Source of the DNA: an uncultured Akkermansia sp. | Lineage (GTDB): Bacteria; Verrucomicrobiota; Verrucomicrobiia; Verrucomicrobiales; Akkermansiaceae | DNA length: 32,305 nucleotides | Direction: 5' to 3' | NCBI GenBank assembly: GCA_947631275.1 | Contig: CANRKR010000024.1 | Span: 1-32,305, forward strand | Translations under genes and position numbers: made by a program | Notes under the pieces: model-generated | What the model saw: only the letters and a program-made list of their open reading frames with translations | What the model was told of the DNA's origin: nothing | Databases searched by the model: none | Shown: piece by piece, positions 23,735 to 32,305 of the stretch | Numbering within the stretch: the first letter of the stretch is position 1 | Layout of the letters: each line of letters begins with the position of its first letter

Positions 23735-25021
23735 ATGGCTACTACAGATATCACTGCCCTGATCGAATTCTACGTACGCGAGCGTGATTTGTCCCGCGAG
23801 CGTGTCCTGCAAGCACTGGAGGCATCCTTCCTCACAGCTTATGCCAAGATGGTGCCAGGATCAGACAAGATGCACAACTTGCGCGCGGACGTAAATGCAC
23901 AACGTGGCACGGTTCGGATCAAAGCAGACATGACCGTGGTACCGGACGATGGACTTCTGGATCCCTACAACGAGATCAAGCTTTCTCTCGCGCGAAAGGT
24001 AGCGTCTGCCAAGCGCAAAGAAGTGCAGATAGGCGATGAAATTACTGTGAATGTGACTCCTAAAGATTTCGGCCGCATTGCGGTGCAAACGGCTCGCCAG
24101 ACCATGCAACAACGCATCCGCCGGGCAGAGCAGGAGATGCTTGCCGAAGCTTTTCGAGACCGTGTCGGCGAGGTGATTACCGGTACAGTGAAACGCTATG
24201 ATAAAGGGGATGTAATTATTGAAGTAGAGAAGTTTGAGGCACTTCTGCCTTCTCGCCAGCGCATCCCTGGAGAAGAATATAACGCCGGCGATAAGTTGCG
24301 TTTTTACGTGGTGGAGGTACGGGATGGATCCAGGGGTAACGAACTGATACTGTCGAGAAGTCATCCTAACCTCGTACGCCGTCTTTTTGAAGGGGAGGTG
24401 ATTGAGATCGCCGAGCATTCCGTGGAAATCGTGAACGTGGTGCGTGAGGCCGGCTATCGCACCAAGCTTGTCGTTCGCAGCAATGACCCAAATGTCGATC
24501 CGATTGGCGCCTGTGTGGGCATTCGCGGTTCCCGCGTGAAAAATGTAGTCAATGAGCTTAACCACGAGAAGGTGGATATTTTGGAATACACGGAGGACAA
24601 GAGTGTTATGGTGCGTGAATCTTTGGCGCCCATTGATCCCGTGAAGATCGATGTGGATGAAGATGCGCATGTGGTGACGGTGTATGTGGAAGATGACCGT
24701 GCCGCAGCAAAAGCCAAAGGGAAACGCGGACAGAATGTGCGGCTTACAACCCGCCTGATTTCAACCCAGGAGGAACGCTGGGACGTACGCGTCGAGCCGC
24801 GCGACAGCCAGACAAACGCACAGCAGCAGGCGCAGGAAGGCGCTAGTGAACTTGCCCAGCAGTTGCATATTTCCGCCGAACTTGCCACGGCAATGGTCGC
24901 TGCTGGTTTTACCACGGTTGAAGGTATTGCGGCATACGGTCAGAAAGAGGATTTGGTGGAAGCTCTTGGAATTTCCGTAGAACAGGCAGAAGAGATTATC
25001 GCTGCTGCTCAGTCGATTTAA
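23735..25021 (+). CDS. nusA: Transcription termination/antitermination factor NusA
   Basis: 428 residues from the ATG at 23735; an open frame further upstream contains the promoter and leader terminator and is not coding. NusA binds RNA polymerase and modulates pausing, termination and antitermination. The N-terminal polymerase-binding domain covers ~1-140, the S1 domain ~145-208 (G-E-V-I-T-G-T-V-K-R then L-L-P-S-R-Q-R-I-P-G-E), KH1 has V-G-I-R-G-S-R-V, and KH2 has K-G-K-R-G-Q-N-V-R-L. A single C-terminal helical repeat ends at 428, compared with two in E. coli (495 residues). infB follows after 18 bases. The usual upstream partner rimP is not here. Confidence 0.95.
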   Translation: MATTDITALIEFYVRERDLSRERVLQALEASFLTAYAKMVPGSDKMHNLRADVNAQRGTVRIKADMTVVPDDGLLDPYNEIKLSLARKVASAKRKEVQIGDEITVNVTPKDFGRIAVQTARQTMQQRIRRAEQEMLAEAFRDRVGEVITGTVKRYDKGDVIIEVEKFEALLPSRQRIPGEEYNAGDKLRFYVVEVRDGSRGNELILSRSHPNLVRRLFEGEVIEIAEHSVEIVNVVREAGYRTKLVVRSNDPNVDPIGACVGIRGSRVKNVVNELNHEKVDILEYTEDKSVMVRESLAPIDPVKIDVDEDAHVVTVYVEDDRAAAKAKGKRGQNVRLTTRLISTQEERWDVRVEPRDSQTNAQQQAQEGASELAQQLHISAELATAMVAAGFTTVEGIAAYGQKEDLVEALGISVEQAEEIIAAAQSI

Positions 25022-25039
25022 CACGTAACAAATACGCCT

Positions 25040-27136
25040 ATGCCGGGAGAAAAAAAGAAAGAAGTGCTCGACCTGCTGGGGAGCAAAAGAAAGAAGCCGG
25101 TGGCTGCACCGGCTCCGGAACCTGCGAAGACCACGAAACCCAAGAAAGCCGCGCTGGATCTGCTTACACCGCAGCGTCGCAAGAAGAGTCAGGTGGCAGA
25201 CAACCCTGCGCCTGCAGTGGAGGACTCCCCTGCTCCTGTCGCGTCTGATTCAGCGAAAGAAAAGACGATTCAGCCTCTGAGGGTTGAGAAAATTGCACCA
25301 ACCCCGGCGCCCGCGGCGGAACCACCCGCTCTGCAAGCGCAGCCCGTTGGCAGCACGATCAATGTCAGAGTGCCGGTACCGGTGGCCGATTTGGCAGCGC
25401 TCATGGGGCTCAAGCCTTTTAAACTGCTCGGCGAGCTCGTACGGATGGGCGTGTTTGCCAACCCAGCCACTCTTCTGGACAGTGACCAGGTGGCAGCTCT
25501 TTGCGAAAAACATGGGTTCGTTTACGAGCGTGTGAAGCGTGAAAAAGGCGCCGGAGTCAAGGCCCCGACGGAAGATGTACGAGAGCCGGAAGCTGTCGCT
25601 CCCGAATCCGAACCCGAGGATATGCTCAAAACACGCACCCCCATCGTCACGGTGATGGGTCATGTGGATCATGGCAAAACATCCCTTCTCGATTACATCC
25701 GCCGCACGAAGGTGGTGGCAGGTGAGGCCGGCGGCATCACCCAGCATATCGGCGCCTACAGCGTGCAACATGGTGAACACGTCATTACTTTCATCGACAC
25801 TCCGGGGCACGCTATTTTTACCGAGATGCGTGCTCGCGGCGCGGATGTAACTGATATCGTCGTGCTCGTCGTGGCGGCGAATGATGGCATCATGCCACAA
25901 ACAAAAGAGGCTATCATGCACGCAAAGGCGGCGGGTAAGACCATTATCGTGGCGGTGAACAAATGCGATCTTCCAGCGGCGGATCCTGTCCGAGTGCGCA
26001 CGCAGTTGATGGAAGAGGGGTTGGTACCCACGGATTTCGGCGGACAGGTGGAGTGCGTGGATGTCTCTGCTGCTACAGGGCAGGGCATTGACGATCTTCT
26101 AGAGTTGATTTGCCTGCAGGCGGAGGTGTTGGAGTTGCGCGCCAATCCGCGTGCCAACTGCCGTGCCTCCATCATCGAGGCTCGTGTGGAGCAGGGTAAG
26201 GGAAACTCCGCTACAGTGATCGTGCAGAGCGGCACACTCAAAATCGGTATGCCTTTCATATGCGGTCCCTTCGCCGGAAAGGTGAAAACCCTTTTGAATG
26301 ATCGCGGAGAGAATATTAAACGCGTTTCCCCCGGCATGCCGGCAGAGGTCTCCGGCTTCCTTGAGACCCCGAACGTGGGTGATGAACTCGTGGAGATGGA
26401 GAATGAGCGCAAGGCGCGCAAACTCTCTGAAGAGCGACAGGAGGAGCTGCGCCGAGAGCGCCTGGCTATTCCTAAGCGGTCGCGCATGGAAGATGTGCTT
26501 GCCATGATGGGCGACGGCACCCAGAAAGCTGTGCTTCGACTTCTGTTGAAGGCAGACGTGCAGGGTTCTGTAGAGGCCATCAAGAAGGCTATTTCCGACA
26601 TCAAGAGTGAGAAAGTTGAGTGTGAGTTTATCGGTGCTGCCGCTGGTCCTGTATCGGAAAGTGATGTGCTGCTCGCCTCGTCGTCCGATGCAGTGATTTT
26701 GGGCTTTAACGTGAAGGTGGAGACCAATGCTGTGCGTGTGGTGAAGAGTGAGGGTGTGCAGGTGAAAATCTTCTCCATCGTTTATGAGCTCATCGATCAG
26801 GTGAAAGATGCGATGCTCGGTTTGTTGGAACCGGAGACTCGTGAGACGGTGCTTGGCCATGCTGAAATCAAACAAATCTATAAATTGAACAAGGGCAAGG
26901 CAGCGGGGTCTTATGTATCGGACGGTAAGATGCTGCGCACGGCCGAGGCTCGCGTACTGCGAGACGGTCAAGTGGTCTTTGACGGACGCATGTCCACCCT
27001 CCGCCGCTTCAAGGATGAAGTAGAGGAGGTCAAGAGTGGGCTGGAGTGCGGCATTCGTCTGGCCGACTACGACGACTACGAAGAGGGCGATATCATCGAA
27101 TGCTATTCGCTCGAAAAGATCAAGCAAACACTTTGA
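25040..27136 (+). CDS. infB: Translation initiation factor IF-2
   Basis: 698 residues. IF-2 is the GTPase that places initiator tRNA on the ribosome. Residues 1-100 are a basic, A/P/K-rich disordered stretch, shorter than in E. coli IF-2 alpha. An IF2_N-like segment follows (V-R-V-P-V-P-V-A-D-L-A-A-L-M-G near 110). The G domain has G1 G-H-V-D-H-G-K-T (~206-213), the I-T-Q-H-I-G-A-Y switch, G3 D-T-P-G-H (~253-257) and G4 N-K-C-D (~306-309). The C-terminal half holds the two beta-barrel domains and the fMet-tRNA-binding end. Second gene of the nusA operon; rbfA starts 12 bases after its stop. Confidence 0.97.
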   Translation: MPGEKKKEVLDLLGSKRKKPVAAPAPEPAKTTKPKKAALDLLTPQRRKKSQVADNPAPAVEDSPAPVASDSAKEKTIQPLRVEKIAPTPAPAAEPPALQAQPVGSTINVRVPVPVADLAALMGLKPFKLLGELVRMGVFANPATLLDSDQVAALCEKHGFVYERVKREKGAGVKAPTEDVREPEAVAPESEPEDMLKTRTPIVTVMGHVDHGKTSLLDYIRRTKVVAGEAGGITQHIGAYSVQHGEHVITFIDTPGHAIFTEMRARGADVTDIVVLVVAANDGIMPQTKEAIMHAKAAGKTIIVAVNKCDLPAADPVRVRTQLMEEGLVPTDFGGQVECVDVSAATGQGIDDLLELICLQAEVLELRANPRANCRASIIEARVEQGKGNSATVIVQSGTLKIGMPFICGPFAGKVKTLLNDRGENIKRVSPGMPAEVSGFLETPNVGDELVEMENERKARKLSEERQEELRRERLAIPKRSRMEDVLAMMGDGTQKAVLRLLLKADVQGSVEAIKKAISDIKSEKVECEFIGAAAGPVSESDVLLASSSDAVILGFNVKVETNAVRVVKSEGVQVKIFSIVYELIDQVKDAMLGLLEPETRETVLGHAEIKQIYKLNKGKAAGSYVSDGKMLRTAEARVLRDGQVVFDGRMSTLRRFKDEVEEVKSGLECGIRLADYDDYEEGDIIECYSLEKIKQTL

Positions 27137-27148
27137 TTGATTTTACCC

Positions 27149-27538
27149 ATGGCTGCTCACCGCTTAGACAAAGTGAACGAACTGCTCAAGCGGGAGATAG
27201 GCTCCTTTGTGCAGCGGGAATTTGAGTGGCCCGGTACTATCGTTTCCATTCTGGATGTCGAAGTAACGGATGACCTTCGTGAAGCCCGCGTTTGGGTTGG
27301 CGCCGTAGGGAGCATGCCTGCTGCTGCGGTAGTGGATTTCCTGGGGAGGCGGCGCGGGCTGATTCAGAGCGCTGTGAGTCGCCGTGTGGTACTGCGCCAC
27401 ACACCGCGTCTTACTTTTCGGCATGATGATACGGCGCGTCGCGGAGTGGAGATCGTCAACCTGCTGGATGATATTGAGCAGAATCTTCCGAAGGCTCCTC
27501 CTCTCCCGGAGGGGGAGAGCGATCCGGAACTCTCGTGA
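27149..27538 (+). CDS. rbfA: 30S ribosome-binding factor RbfA
   Basis: 129 residues from ATG 27149; a TTG at 27137 is in frame but less likely. RbfA is a KH-fold factor for 16S rRNA 5'-end maturation and cold adaptation. The family start R-L-D-K-V-N-E-L-L-K-R-E-I and the segment I-L-D-V-E-V-T-D-D-L-R-E-A-R-V-W-V are clear, followed by R-x-x-L-R-H-T-P-R-L-T-F and the final I-x-x-L-L-D-D-I. It follows infB by 12 bases in the conserved nusA-infB-rbfA order. The last ~15 residues are a P/E-rich tail. Confidence 0.93.
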   Translation: MAAHRLDKVNELLKREIGSFVQREFEWPGTIVSILDVEVTDDLREARVWVGAVGSMPAAAVVDFLGRRRGLIQSAVSRRVVLRHTPRLTFRHDDTARRGVEIVNLLDDIEQNLPKAPPLPEGESDPELS

Positions 27539-27577
27539 GTCTTACCTCTTTACCCACCTGAAAAACGACATCACCTC

Positions 27578-30500
27578 ATGGCGGGCAAGCTCAACATACG
27601 ACGAGTTGGATCCCTCCTGCCAACACTCTGCTTGCTGGTAATTACGGCGATTGGTATTGTCGTCGCATGGCTTGGCACGTGCGGGTTTCCGGAATCTCTG
27701 CTACGTTATGTTGAAAAGCAGGCTGGCGAGCAGGGAATCCACCTTAAGCTAGACAGTGTGCGCGCCGCTATGGTACAGGGTCCGGCTCTTTGCGTTGAAG
27801 GCATCACGATTTACCTGGATGCCGATGCTAAACGTAAGGAAGCTCCTCTTGCAACCGTACAGCGTGTCACAGTCGGGTTGAATTTTCCCCGCCTTCTTAG
27901 GGGTGAAATTTGGCCGAGTGTACTGAGGGTCGAGGGTGGCGATATCAGGATTCCTCTGAGGGAAGATGCTGAGGGACGCGATTTCCATGTGAGCAGTCTG
28001 AAACTACTGGGAAATGGCTATGGCAATGCACTGCGGCTCACGAGTGGAACGCTTCAGGTGCAGGGTATCCCTGTCACCTTGCGCGGCAGCATATCGCGCG
28101 AAATTCTTCTGCAGTTTCTCCAAAAAGACCGACCAGAAAACACGGAGAAGATAGATCTCAAGCAGCTTCTCGGTGAGCACCGGGAGTTGCTTGATCAAAT
28201 TGCCGCCAAAATTGAGGAACAACATTGGAATACGGAGGAAACGCCTTCGCTCGATCTGCGCATCAATGGAGAGAGTGAATGGCGCATCTCTGTGCGTAGT
28301 AGAATTCCAAGCTATGACAGCGGACCTTTCCTCTTTCGTGATACGGAGGTGGACGTCGAGTATGCTCATGAAACGGTCACAATTAATTCGCTGAAATTTC
28401 GTACAGTGGAGCCTGATTCTTCCGCTGCATTGCAGGGAGCGTATTCTATCAGTGACCGTCACCTCTCTTTCAACATGCGCAGCAATGCCGCTCTGCTGGC
28501 CATGATGCAGCGCTTCGGCGGTGAAGAGGCACATGTCTTTCTCAGCAAGTTCTCCCATGCTCCGGAGAATCCGCCTCACCTCAGCTTAGAAGGGGATGTG
28601 GTTTTCGAAGAAAATTTCTCCCTGAGCAGCGCGCGTCTCCGTGGACGTGTTGAGCAGAAGCAATTGAAGATTGGCAGTTCCCTGGTGGAGGAACTTTACC
28701 TTTCGTTTTTCTACAGCAACGGCGATTTCAACATCGATCGCCTTGAACTCAAGCTTCCGGATGGTTCGTTGCAGGTGCAAGCGACGGCAAAAGACGGCGA
28801 GGGACAGGCGCAGATTGCGGCAGATTTGCAGGTACAGCGTGTGTTTTCTCTCTTACGGGATTTAGCAGACCTGGAGCCAGACCTTCCGGAAGGTCTCGTA
28901 CTCGACAACCGTGTGAAACTGCAGTTGCACGCGCGTCTGGATGTTCCCACCTTTAAGCCAGGTGGCACAGAATGGCAAGATTTTGTGCCGACCTTCCATA
29001 TGCTCGGATTGAAGCTTAACACAAAGAGCTTGTCATACCTCGATCACCACCTTGAAGAACCGTATTTGGAGTTACACCTAGAGGGCGTAAAAAATCTGAC
29101 TAATAATGAGTCCGGATCAATGCAACAGGTACGGCTTACACTTCGCGCGCAACGAGCCGATCTCCCTGCACGGCAAAGAGATGCTTCATCCTGGCAGATC
29201 AGCGAGCCCGTTCTCGATGTGGTTCTGCATGGTTCCTCCCTCACCTCCGCCGGTCTGCCGAAGCAGGTGAAGATGGCGCAGGCTGAATTAAAGGCAGCGG
29301 CCATCACCGAGATTTCGCCGACTGCGCAAACCATCTCTGTTGCGTCGCCGGAAAAAGAGCTGGAGGAAAAAGAGACTCAAGTTTCCGCTTCCCTCTCGGC
29401 GAATGCACTTCGCGTCAACTTCATATTACGGGATGTTCAGTCCAATGAAAAGGGTATTCCGATTTCCGCTGCATCTGCTGCCCTTGTCGCGCAGGTGCAG
29501 GATGTTGTATACAGAGACTGGACCGTGCAGTCCGTTGAACTCACGCTAGATGACGTGGGAGAACTCAAGTTGTCTCCTGCGGACGGGAAATTTTTCTCGT
29601 CGGCTCATTTGCAGACTGGATTGCACGGTTTGCTTCGCGATGGGGTTGCTCTCGGCGAAGCGTTTGCTGACATGCACCTGCAAGAACAAACCAAGGGGCA
29701 TGTCAATCTCTCCTTCACACCCGCGCAGTCGGATGCCATTCCTGCCTCTCTGGAAGCCGTGGCAGACTGGAGCAATCCTCAGGAAATCGTCCTGCGTGAT
29801 GTGCAACTGCACGCGCCGAGTGGCGTGCTCGCCCTTGTGCCGGGTCTGCTCCAAACTGAAATGGAGGATTTGCAGATGCCGCAGGAACTTACGGTGCGAG
29901 GATCTGCCACACTGGATGCGGCTTTGCGCCTCCTGCAGGCAAATGCCGAGTTGCAGGCGCCGGGACTCGTTCGTACCCCACAACGACAGAAGGTTTTTCG
30001 TGGGAAGCAGATTCCCCTTGATGTGGCGGCGGTCATTCGTGCACACCGCTCACCGGATGATCAGATCGCCTTCAATGTGCATCTGGATGTTATGCATGAA
30101 ACCGGAAAGCTCAATGCCGACGTCCGTGGCAGCACTACCGGAAAATTTCGCGTGACGGGCACTAACACCATCCGTCCCGATATCGTAGATGCACTCATCG
30201 ACAATGAAGACGCTCACTCTATCATCCGTGATTTTCGTTTCAACGACGCTTCGCGTTCCACCATTACGGACATCGCGGTGGATGTTGATCTGAGTTCGGG
30301 AACCGCTGTGGATTCCTACTGCCGCGTCAATTTGGAGAATGCGGAATACCTCCTTTCAGTGATTGAAGACACGCCGGATGGAGGTGAACGTCTGCGCCGT
30401 GATCTGGGCAACAATCCCTACACCAGGGTTAATCACGCTGCCTGTGCTGTCATAGCTCACGTGCGGCTCGACTGCCGGAAAGAGGATGGCACACCGATAC

Positions 30501-31750
30501 CGGATGAAACAGTCATCACCATTCGGGATCCTTTGCTGGTGTACGACAACACGCCGTGGTTAGGCAAAAATAAGATTAAAAAAGGTGTGCGTGAGACTCG
30601 ACTCAGCGGGCAGGAGGTGGTAATCGATGTGGAACACAGCTTTGTGGAGCTTCGGCAGATCAAGGGAGCCGTGTACCCTGCCTATTCGTTGGGCATGTTC
30701 TTCGCGGATCTCTACGGCTTTTTGGAAGATATCCACCTGGCGCGGCCTGCCACGGTAGAGACGGCGTATTGTCTCTTTCCAATTTACGATGATTGCAAGG
30801 AGTCGATGCGTGGGACCATCCGCGTGGAAGCTCCCCAGGGCGCTTTTTTCCACTTTCTCGGCACGGAGATTCCCATGGAAGATTTTTCCGGCTTCATCTC
30901 CCTGTCGGACTCCGCTGTGCTGTTGGATCGCTTGAATGCCTGCACCTGGGAGGGAGTTCTGAACGGTAGTGTGCGTATTCTCATTTCTGGACGCCACACA
31001 GGCTTTGATGGTTATGTCCGTGCCCAGTGTATGAATTTGCAGAAAATTGCCGCAGCTTATGACAGCAAGCAGGCTCCGGCTCTTTGCAACGGGGAAATTC
31101 GTTTCAATTCTCCCAGCCCGGATCTCGATAAAATTCGTGCCTATGGCAACCTGCATATTAAGGATGGAGATCTTATATCCCTGAGCATTTTCCGCCCTGT
31201 TGGTTCCCTGATTACTGATCTGCCGAAGTACTTTGAACGCATGGAGCAAGAGGCTCGCACGAAAATAGGCAAGCCGGAAACGAAGCCTGGGTTCTTTTCG
31301 CGGGTAATCAGTTCTGTTTTCAGAGGCCTCGGCAGCATCGTCGGTAAAACCGGTGGCAGTATCGGCAATACAGCCGGTAAAATTCCCGGCATGAACCACC
31401 TCATCGCCTACAACCTGCAGGAAGCTCGTGCTAACTTTCATATCACCAACGGATGGATTTACACGAAAGACATGATCGCCAGCGGAAGTAATTTGGATGT
31501 GAAGCTTGTCGCAGGCATTGATCTGGATACCATGGAAATTTCCGGTCACCTCTGGCCGAGCATCTCGAGTCTGCCTACGGTCATTCTCTCTCCGCTGACC
31601 ATTCTTTCGGATTTCATGGTGGATGTGGTTCTGTATGGCCAGGCAAGTGATCCGAAATGGCGTATAGCATTGGATCGTCGCTTGCGTGACCGCCATAAGT
31701 CAGCTTCAAATGGGGCAGCTAACGCCACCGAAAGAGCGAAGAAGGAATGA
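27578..31750 (+). CDS. Very large AsmA-like inner-membrane-anchored protein
   Basis: 1390 residues. One N-terminal membrane segment (about 13-33) is followed by a long periplasmic region of repeating short beta-strands typical of the AsmA/YhdP/TamB group, now viewed as bridge proteins carrying phospholipids to the outer membrane. The first 100 residues show the family start (L-L-R-Y-V-E-K-Q-A-G followed by an L-D-S-V-R-A segment). The C-terminal region resembles the AsmA_2-like end, with F-H-I-T-N-G-W-I-Y-T-K-D-M-I-A-S-G and a charged tail. Gly-rich repeats (G-S-I-V-G-K-T-G-G-S-I-G) occur near 1255-1270. It lies 39 bases after rbfA and may be read from the nusA operon. The exact subfamily is not certain. 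Confidence 0.8.
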   Translation: MAGKLNIRRVGSLLPTLCLLVITAIGIVVAWLGTCGFPESLLRYVEKQAGEQGIHLKLDSVRAAMVQGPALCVEGITIYLDADAKRKEAPLATVQRVTVGLNFPRLLRGEIWPSVLRVEGGDIRIPLREDAEGRDFHVSSLKLLGNGYGNALRLTSGTLQVQGIPVTLRGSISREILLQFLQKDRPENTEKIDLKQLLGEHRELLDQIAAKIEEQHWNTEETPSLDLRINGESEWRISVRSRIPSYDSGPFLFRDTEVDVEYAHETVTINSLKFRTVEPDSSAALQGAYSISDRHLSFNMRSNAALLAMMQRFGGEEAHVFLSKFSHAPENPPHLSLEGDVVFEENFSLSSARLRGRVEQKQLKIGSSLVEELYLSFFYSNGDFNIDRLELKLPDGSLQVQATAKDGEGQAQIAADLQVQRVFSLLRDLADLEPDLPEGLVLDNRVKLQLHARLDVPTFKPGGTEWQDFVPTFHMLGLKLNTKSLSYLDHHLEEPYLELHLEGVKNLTNNESGSMQQVRLTLRAQRADLPARQRDASSWQISEPVLDVVLHGSSLTSAGLPKQVKMAQAELKAAAITEISPTAQTISVASPEKELEEKETQVSASLSANALRVNFILRDVQSNEKGIPISAASAALVAQVQDVVYRDWTVQSVELTLDDVGELKLSPADGKFFSSAHLQTGLHGLLRDGVALGEAFADMHLQEQTKGHVNLSFTPAQSDAIPASLEAVADWSNPQEIVLRDVQLHAPSGVLALVPGLLQTEMEDLQMPQELTVRGSATLDAALRLLQANAELQAPGLVRTPQRQKVFRGKQIPLDVAAVIRAHRSPDDQIAFNVHLDVMHETGKLNADVRGSTTGKFRVTGTNTIRPDIVDALIDNEDAHSIIRDFRFNDASRSTITDIAVDVDLSSGTAVDSYCRVNLENAEYLLSVIEDTPDGGERLRRDLGNNPYTRVNHAACAVIAHVRLDCRKEDGTPIPDETVITIRDPLLVYDNTPWLGKNKIKKGVRETRLSGQEVVIDVEHSFVELRQIKGAVYPAYSLGMFFADLYGFLEDIHLARPATVETAYCLFPIYDDCKESMRGTIRVEAPQGAFFHFLGTEIPMEDFSGFISLSDSAVLLDRLNACTWEGVLNGSVRILISGRHTGFDGYVRAQCMNLQKIAAAYDSKQAPALCNGEIRFNSPSPDLDKIRAYGNLHIKDGDLISLSIFRPVGSLITDLPKYFERMEQEARTKIGKPETKPGFFSRVISSVFRGLGSIVGKTGGSIGNTAGKIPGMNHLIAYNLQEARANFHITNGWIYTKDMIASGSNLDVKLVAGIDLDTMEISGHLWPSISSLPTVILSPLTILSDFMVDVVLYGQASDPKWRIALDRRLRDRHKSASNGAANATERAKKE

Positions 31751-31825
31751 GGCAGGAGGAAAAATTCCTGGCTTCATCCTGGTTGTGGAGTACAAAGTGG
31801 AAATTCTCTGGCAAATCTGAAATAG

Positions 31826-32075
31826 CGTAATGCCTCAAAAGAAAAAGTCACCGAAGATCGATGCCTTAAAATGAACGGTCGCCCAACGGCATAGCATTTT
31901 AGTGGGTATTTGCAAGGATTTGATCAGGAATTGCGTCAAAATGTGCACTTCGTAATGCCTCAAAAGAAAAAGTCACCGAAGCCCGATGCCTCAAAATAAA
32001 CGGTCACCCAGCAGCATAGCATTTTCAGCAGGATTTGCAAGTCTTTGCTCAGAGTTGGGCACTTCAAATGCTTCT
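31826..32075. repeat. Two tandem ~125-bp copies of an insertion-sequence end
   Basis: The stretch from 31826 recurs from 31951, an offset of 125 bases, nearly identical for ~75 bases and weaker afterwards. Each copy contains two sub-repeats of the form atgcctcaaaa-N-gtcacc, at about 31830, 31861, 31955 and 31986 (spacing 31 within a copy). Copy 2 includes the 3' end and stop of the transposase gene. Copy 1 still encodes the same tail (N-A-M-P-L-G-D-R-S-F then stop) on the minus strand, so it is a relic transposase end. The ~75 bases from the AsmA-like stop to 31825 hold only a weak CAGGA/TCCTG hairpin. Confidence 0.8.
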
Positions 32076-32305
32076 TCTCTTCGCTGCCTTTCTCGTTTGA
32101 TGCATTCGTAGAGTTTCCTCAATGCTTCTTTTACTTTGCGACTAAGTTCTATAGGATTGAGCCCGGCGTGTTGCTCCACGAGCTTTTTATATCTCCTTGA
32201 TTCCGGGTTGAGGGTGACAAGCAGACGCTGGTAAGGCGTCTGGGCCTTGTCATACTTGCGAATATACTTCCCGCTGCTCTTCTCCCTATGTTTTGAAATA
32301 AGTCG
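31991..32305 (-). CDS. DDE/integrase-core transposase, C-terminal part (cut by window edge)
   Basis: 104 codons are visible and the frame is open through the right edge, so the gene continues outside. The sequence K-Y-D-K-A-Q-T-P-Y-Q-R-L-L matches the conserved C-terminal segment of a family of rve-type transposases that usually read R-Y-D-x-P-x-T-P-Y-Q-R-L-L-x-S. It is followed by a helical K/R/E-rich tail with L-N-P-I-E-L-S-R-K-V, and ends L-L-G-D-R-L-F. This is the C-terminus of an insertion-sequence transposase; the exact IS family cannot be fixed from this part. A GTG at 32179 is in frame but is not the start. Confidence 0.8.
   Translation of the reverse strand, partial: RLISKHREKSSGKYIRKYDKAQTPYQRLLVTLNPESRRYKKLVEQHAGLNPIELSRKVKEALRKLYECIKRERQRREEAFEVPNSEQRLANPAENAMLLGDRLF

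Larger units (their letters stand above)
31826..32305 (-). mobile_element. Insertion sequence, 3' end (partial)
   Basis: The transposase C-terminus, its stop codon and the subterminal repeats together mark one end of an insertion sequence that extends beyond the window. The second copy of the end (31826-31950) suggests that two related elements once lay side by side or that the end was duplicated. The precise outer boundary and any target-site duplication cannot be set without the other end. Confidence 0.7.

Noticed and set aside
26099..27127. 342-codon minus-strand frame opposite infB, and a similar one at 30560-31696 opposite the AsmA-like gene
   Set aside because: Both are shadows of well-supported genes and show no domain, start signal or neighbour logic.
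30459..30470. Other CACGTG cores (for example near 30459, 22951 and 18030) as further parS sites
   Set aside because: The flanking TGTT and AACA arms are absent in each case.

Overview
The window looks like a chromosomal segment from a Verrucomicrobiota bacterium, most plausibly Akkermansia or a close relative. This is an inference from gene content and protein character; no database search was possible. Supporting points are a Gram-negative envelope (BamA, lipoproteins, a small beta-barrel protein with an Akkermansia-like signal peptide, a very large AsmA-like protein), a K+-dependent membrane pyrophosphatase carrying residues I associate with the Na+,H+-pumping subfamily, and very few strong Shine-Dalgarno sequences. 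Most of the window is housekeeping DNA with accessory material at both ends.

Left accessory zone (1-3500). A 22-bp GC-rich repeat array lies at the 3' end of a leftward AlbA_2/Schlafen-type ATP-binding gene. To its right is a decayed gene pair: an ABC-type (AAA_21/RecF-like) ATPase that has lost its N-terminal half, and a truncated DUF4276 protein that overlaps it by ATGA. The ATPase stump is fused to a rearranged copy of the repeat array and of the AlbA gene tail, so the zone records at least one recombination event.

Centre (3543-18062). bamA is followed closely by a DUF2156 gene and a YkgJ-like cysteine-cluster gene. Then come about 850 bp of alternating short and long repeats, a leftward AGCS-type amino-acid/cation symporter and divergent argS. 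Directly after the argS stop codon lies a near-perfect parS palindrome, then a long inverted repeat. A small outer-membrane beta-barrel gene (leftward) and a lipoprotein gene (rightward) follow, then an AT-rich gap with DnaA-box-like motifs, ribD, and convergent mfd overlapping ribD by 6 bp.

Right (18356-31750). hppA faces a leftward amidase-recG operon. The rightward translation/RNA operon nusA-infB-rbfA starts from a good promoter with an intrinsic terminator in its leader, lacks the usual rimP in front, and runs into a 1390-residue AsmA-like gene. The window ends in an insertion sequence: the C-terminal part of a leftward DDE transposase plus two tandem copies of the element's end.

Two functional themes stand out. 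Envelope biogenesis is represented by BamA, the AsmA-like protein, the amidase and lipoproteins. Transcription/DNA-repair coupling is represented by NusA, Mfd and RecG. The most notable non-coding signals are the parS site, the neighbouring long hairpin, the nusA leader terminator, the composite repeats at 7.7-8.5 kb, and several promoters whose -10 box sits 6-9 bases from the start codon. I found no tRNA, rRNA or CRISPR array.
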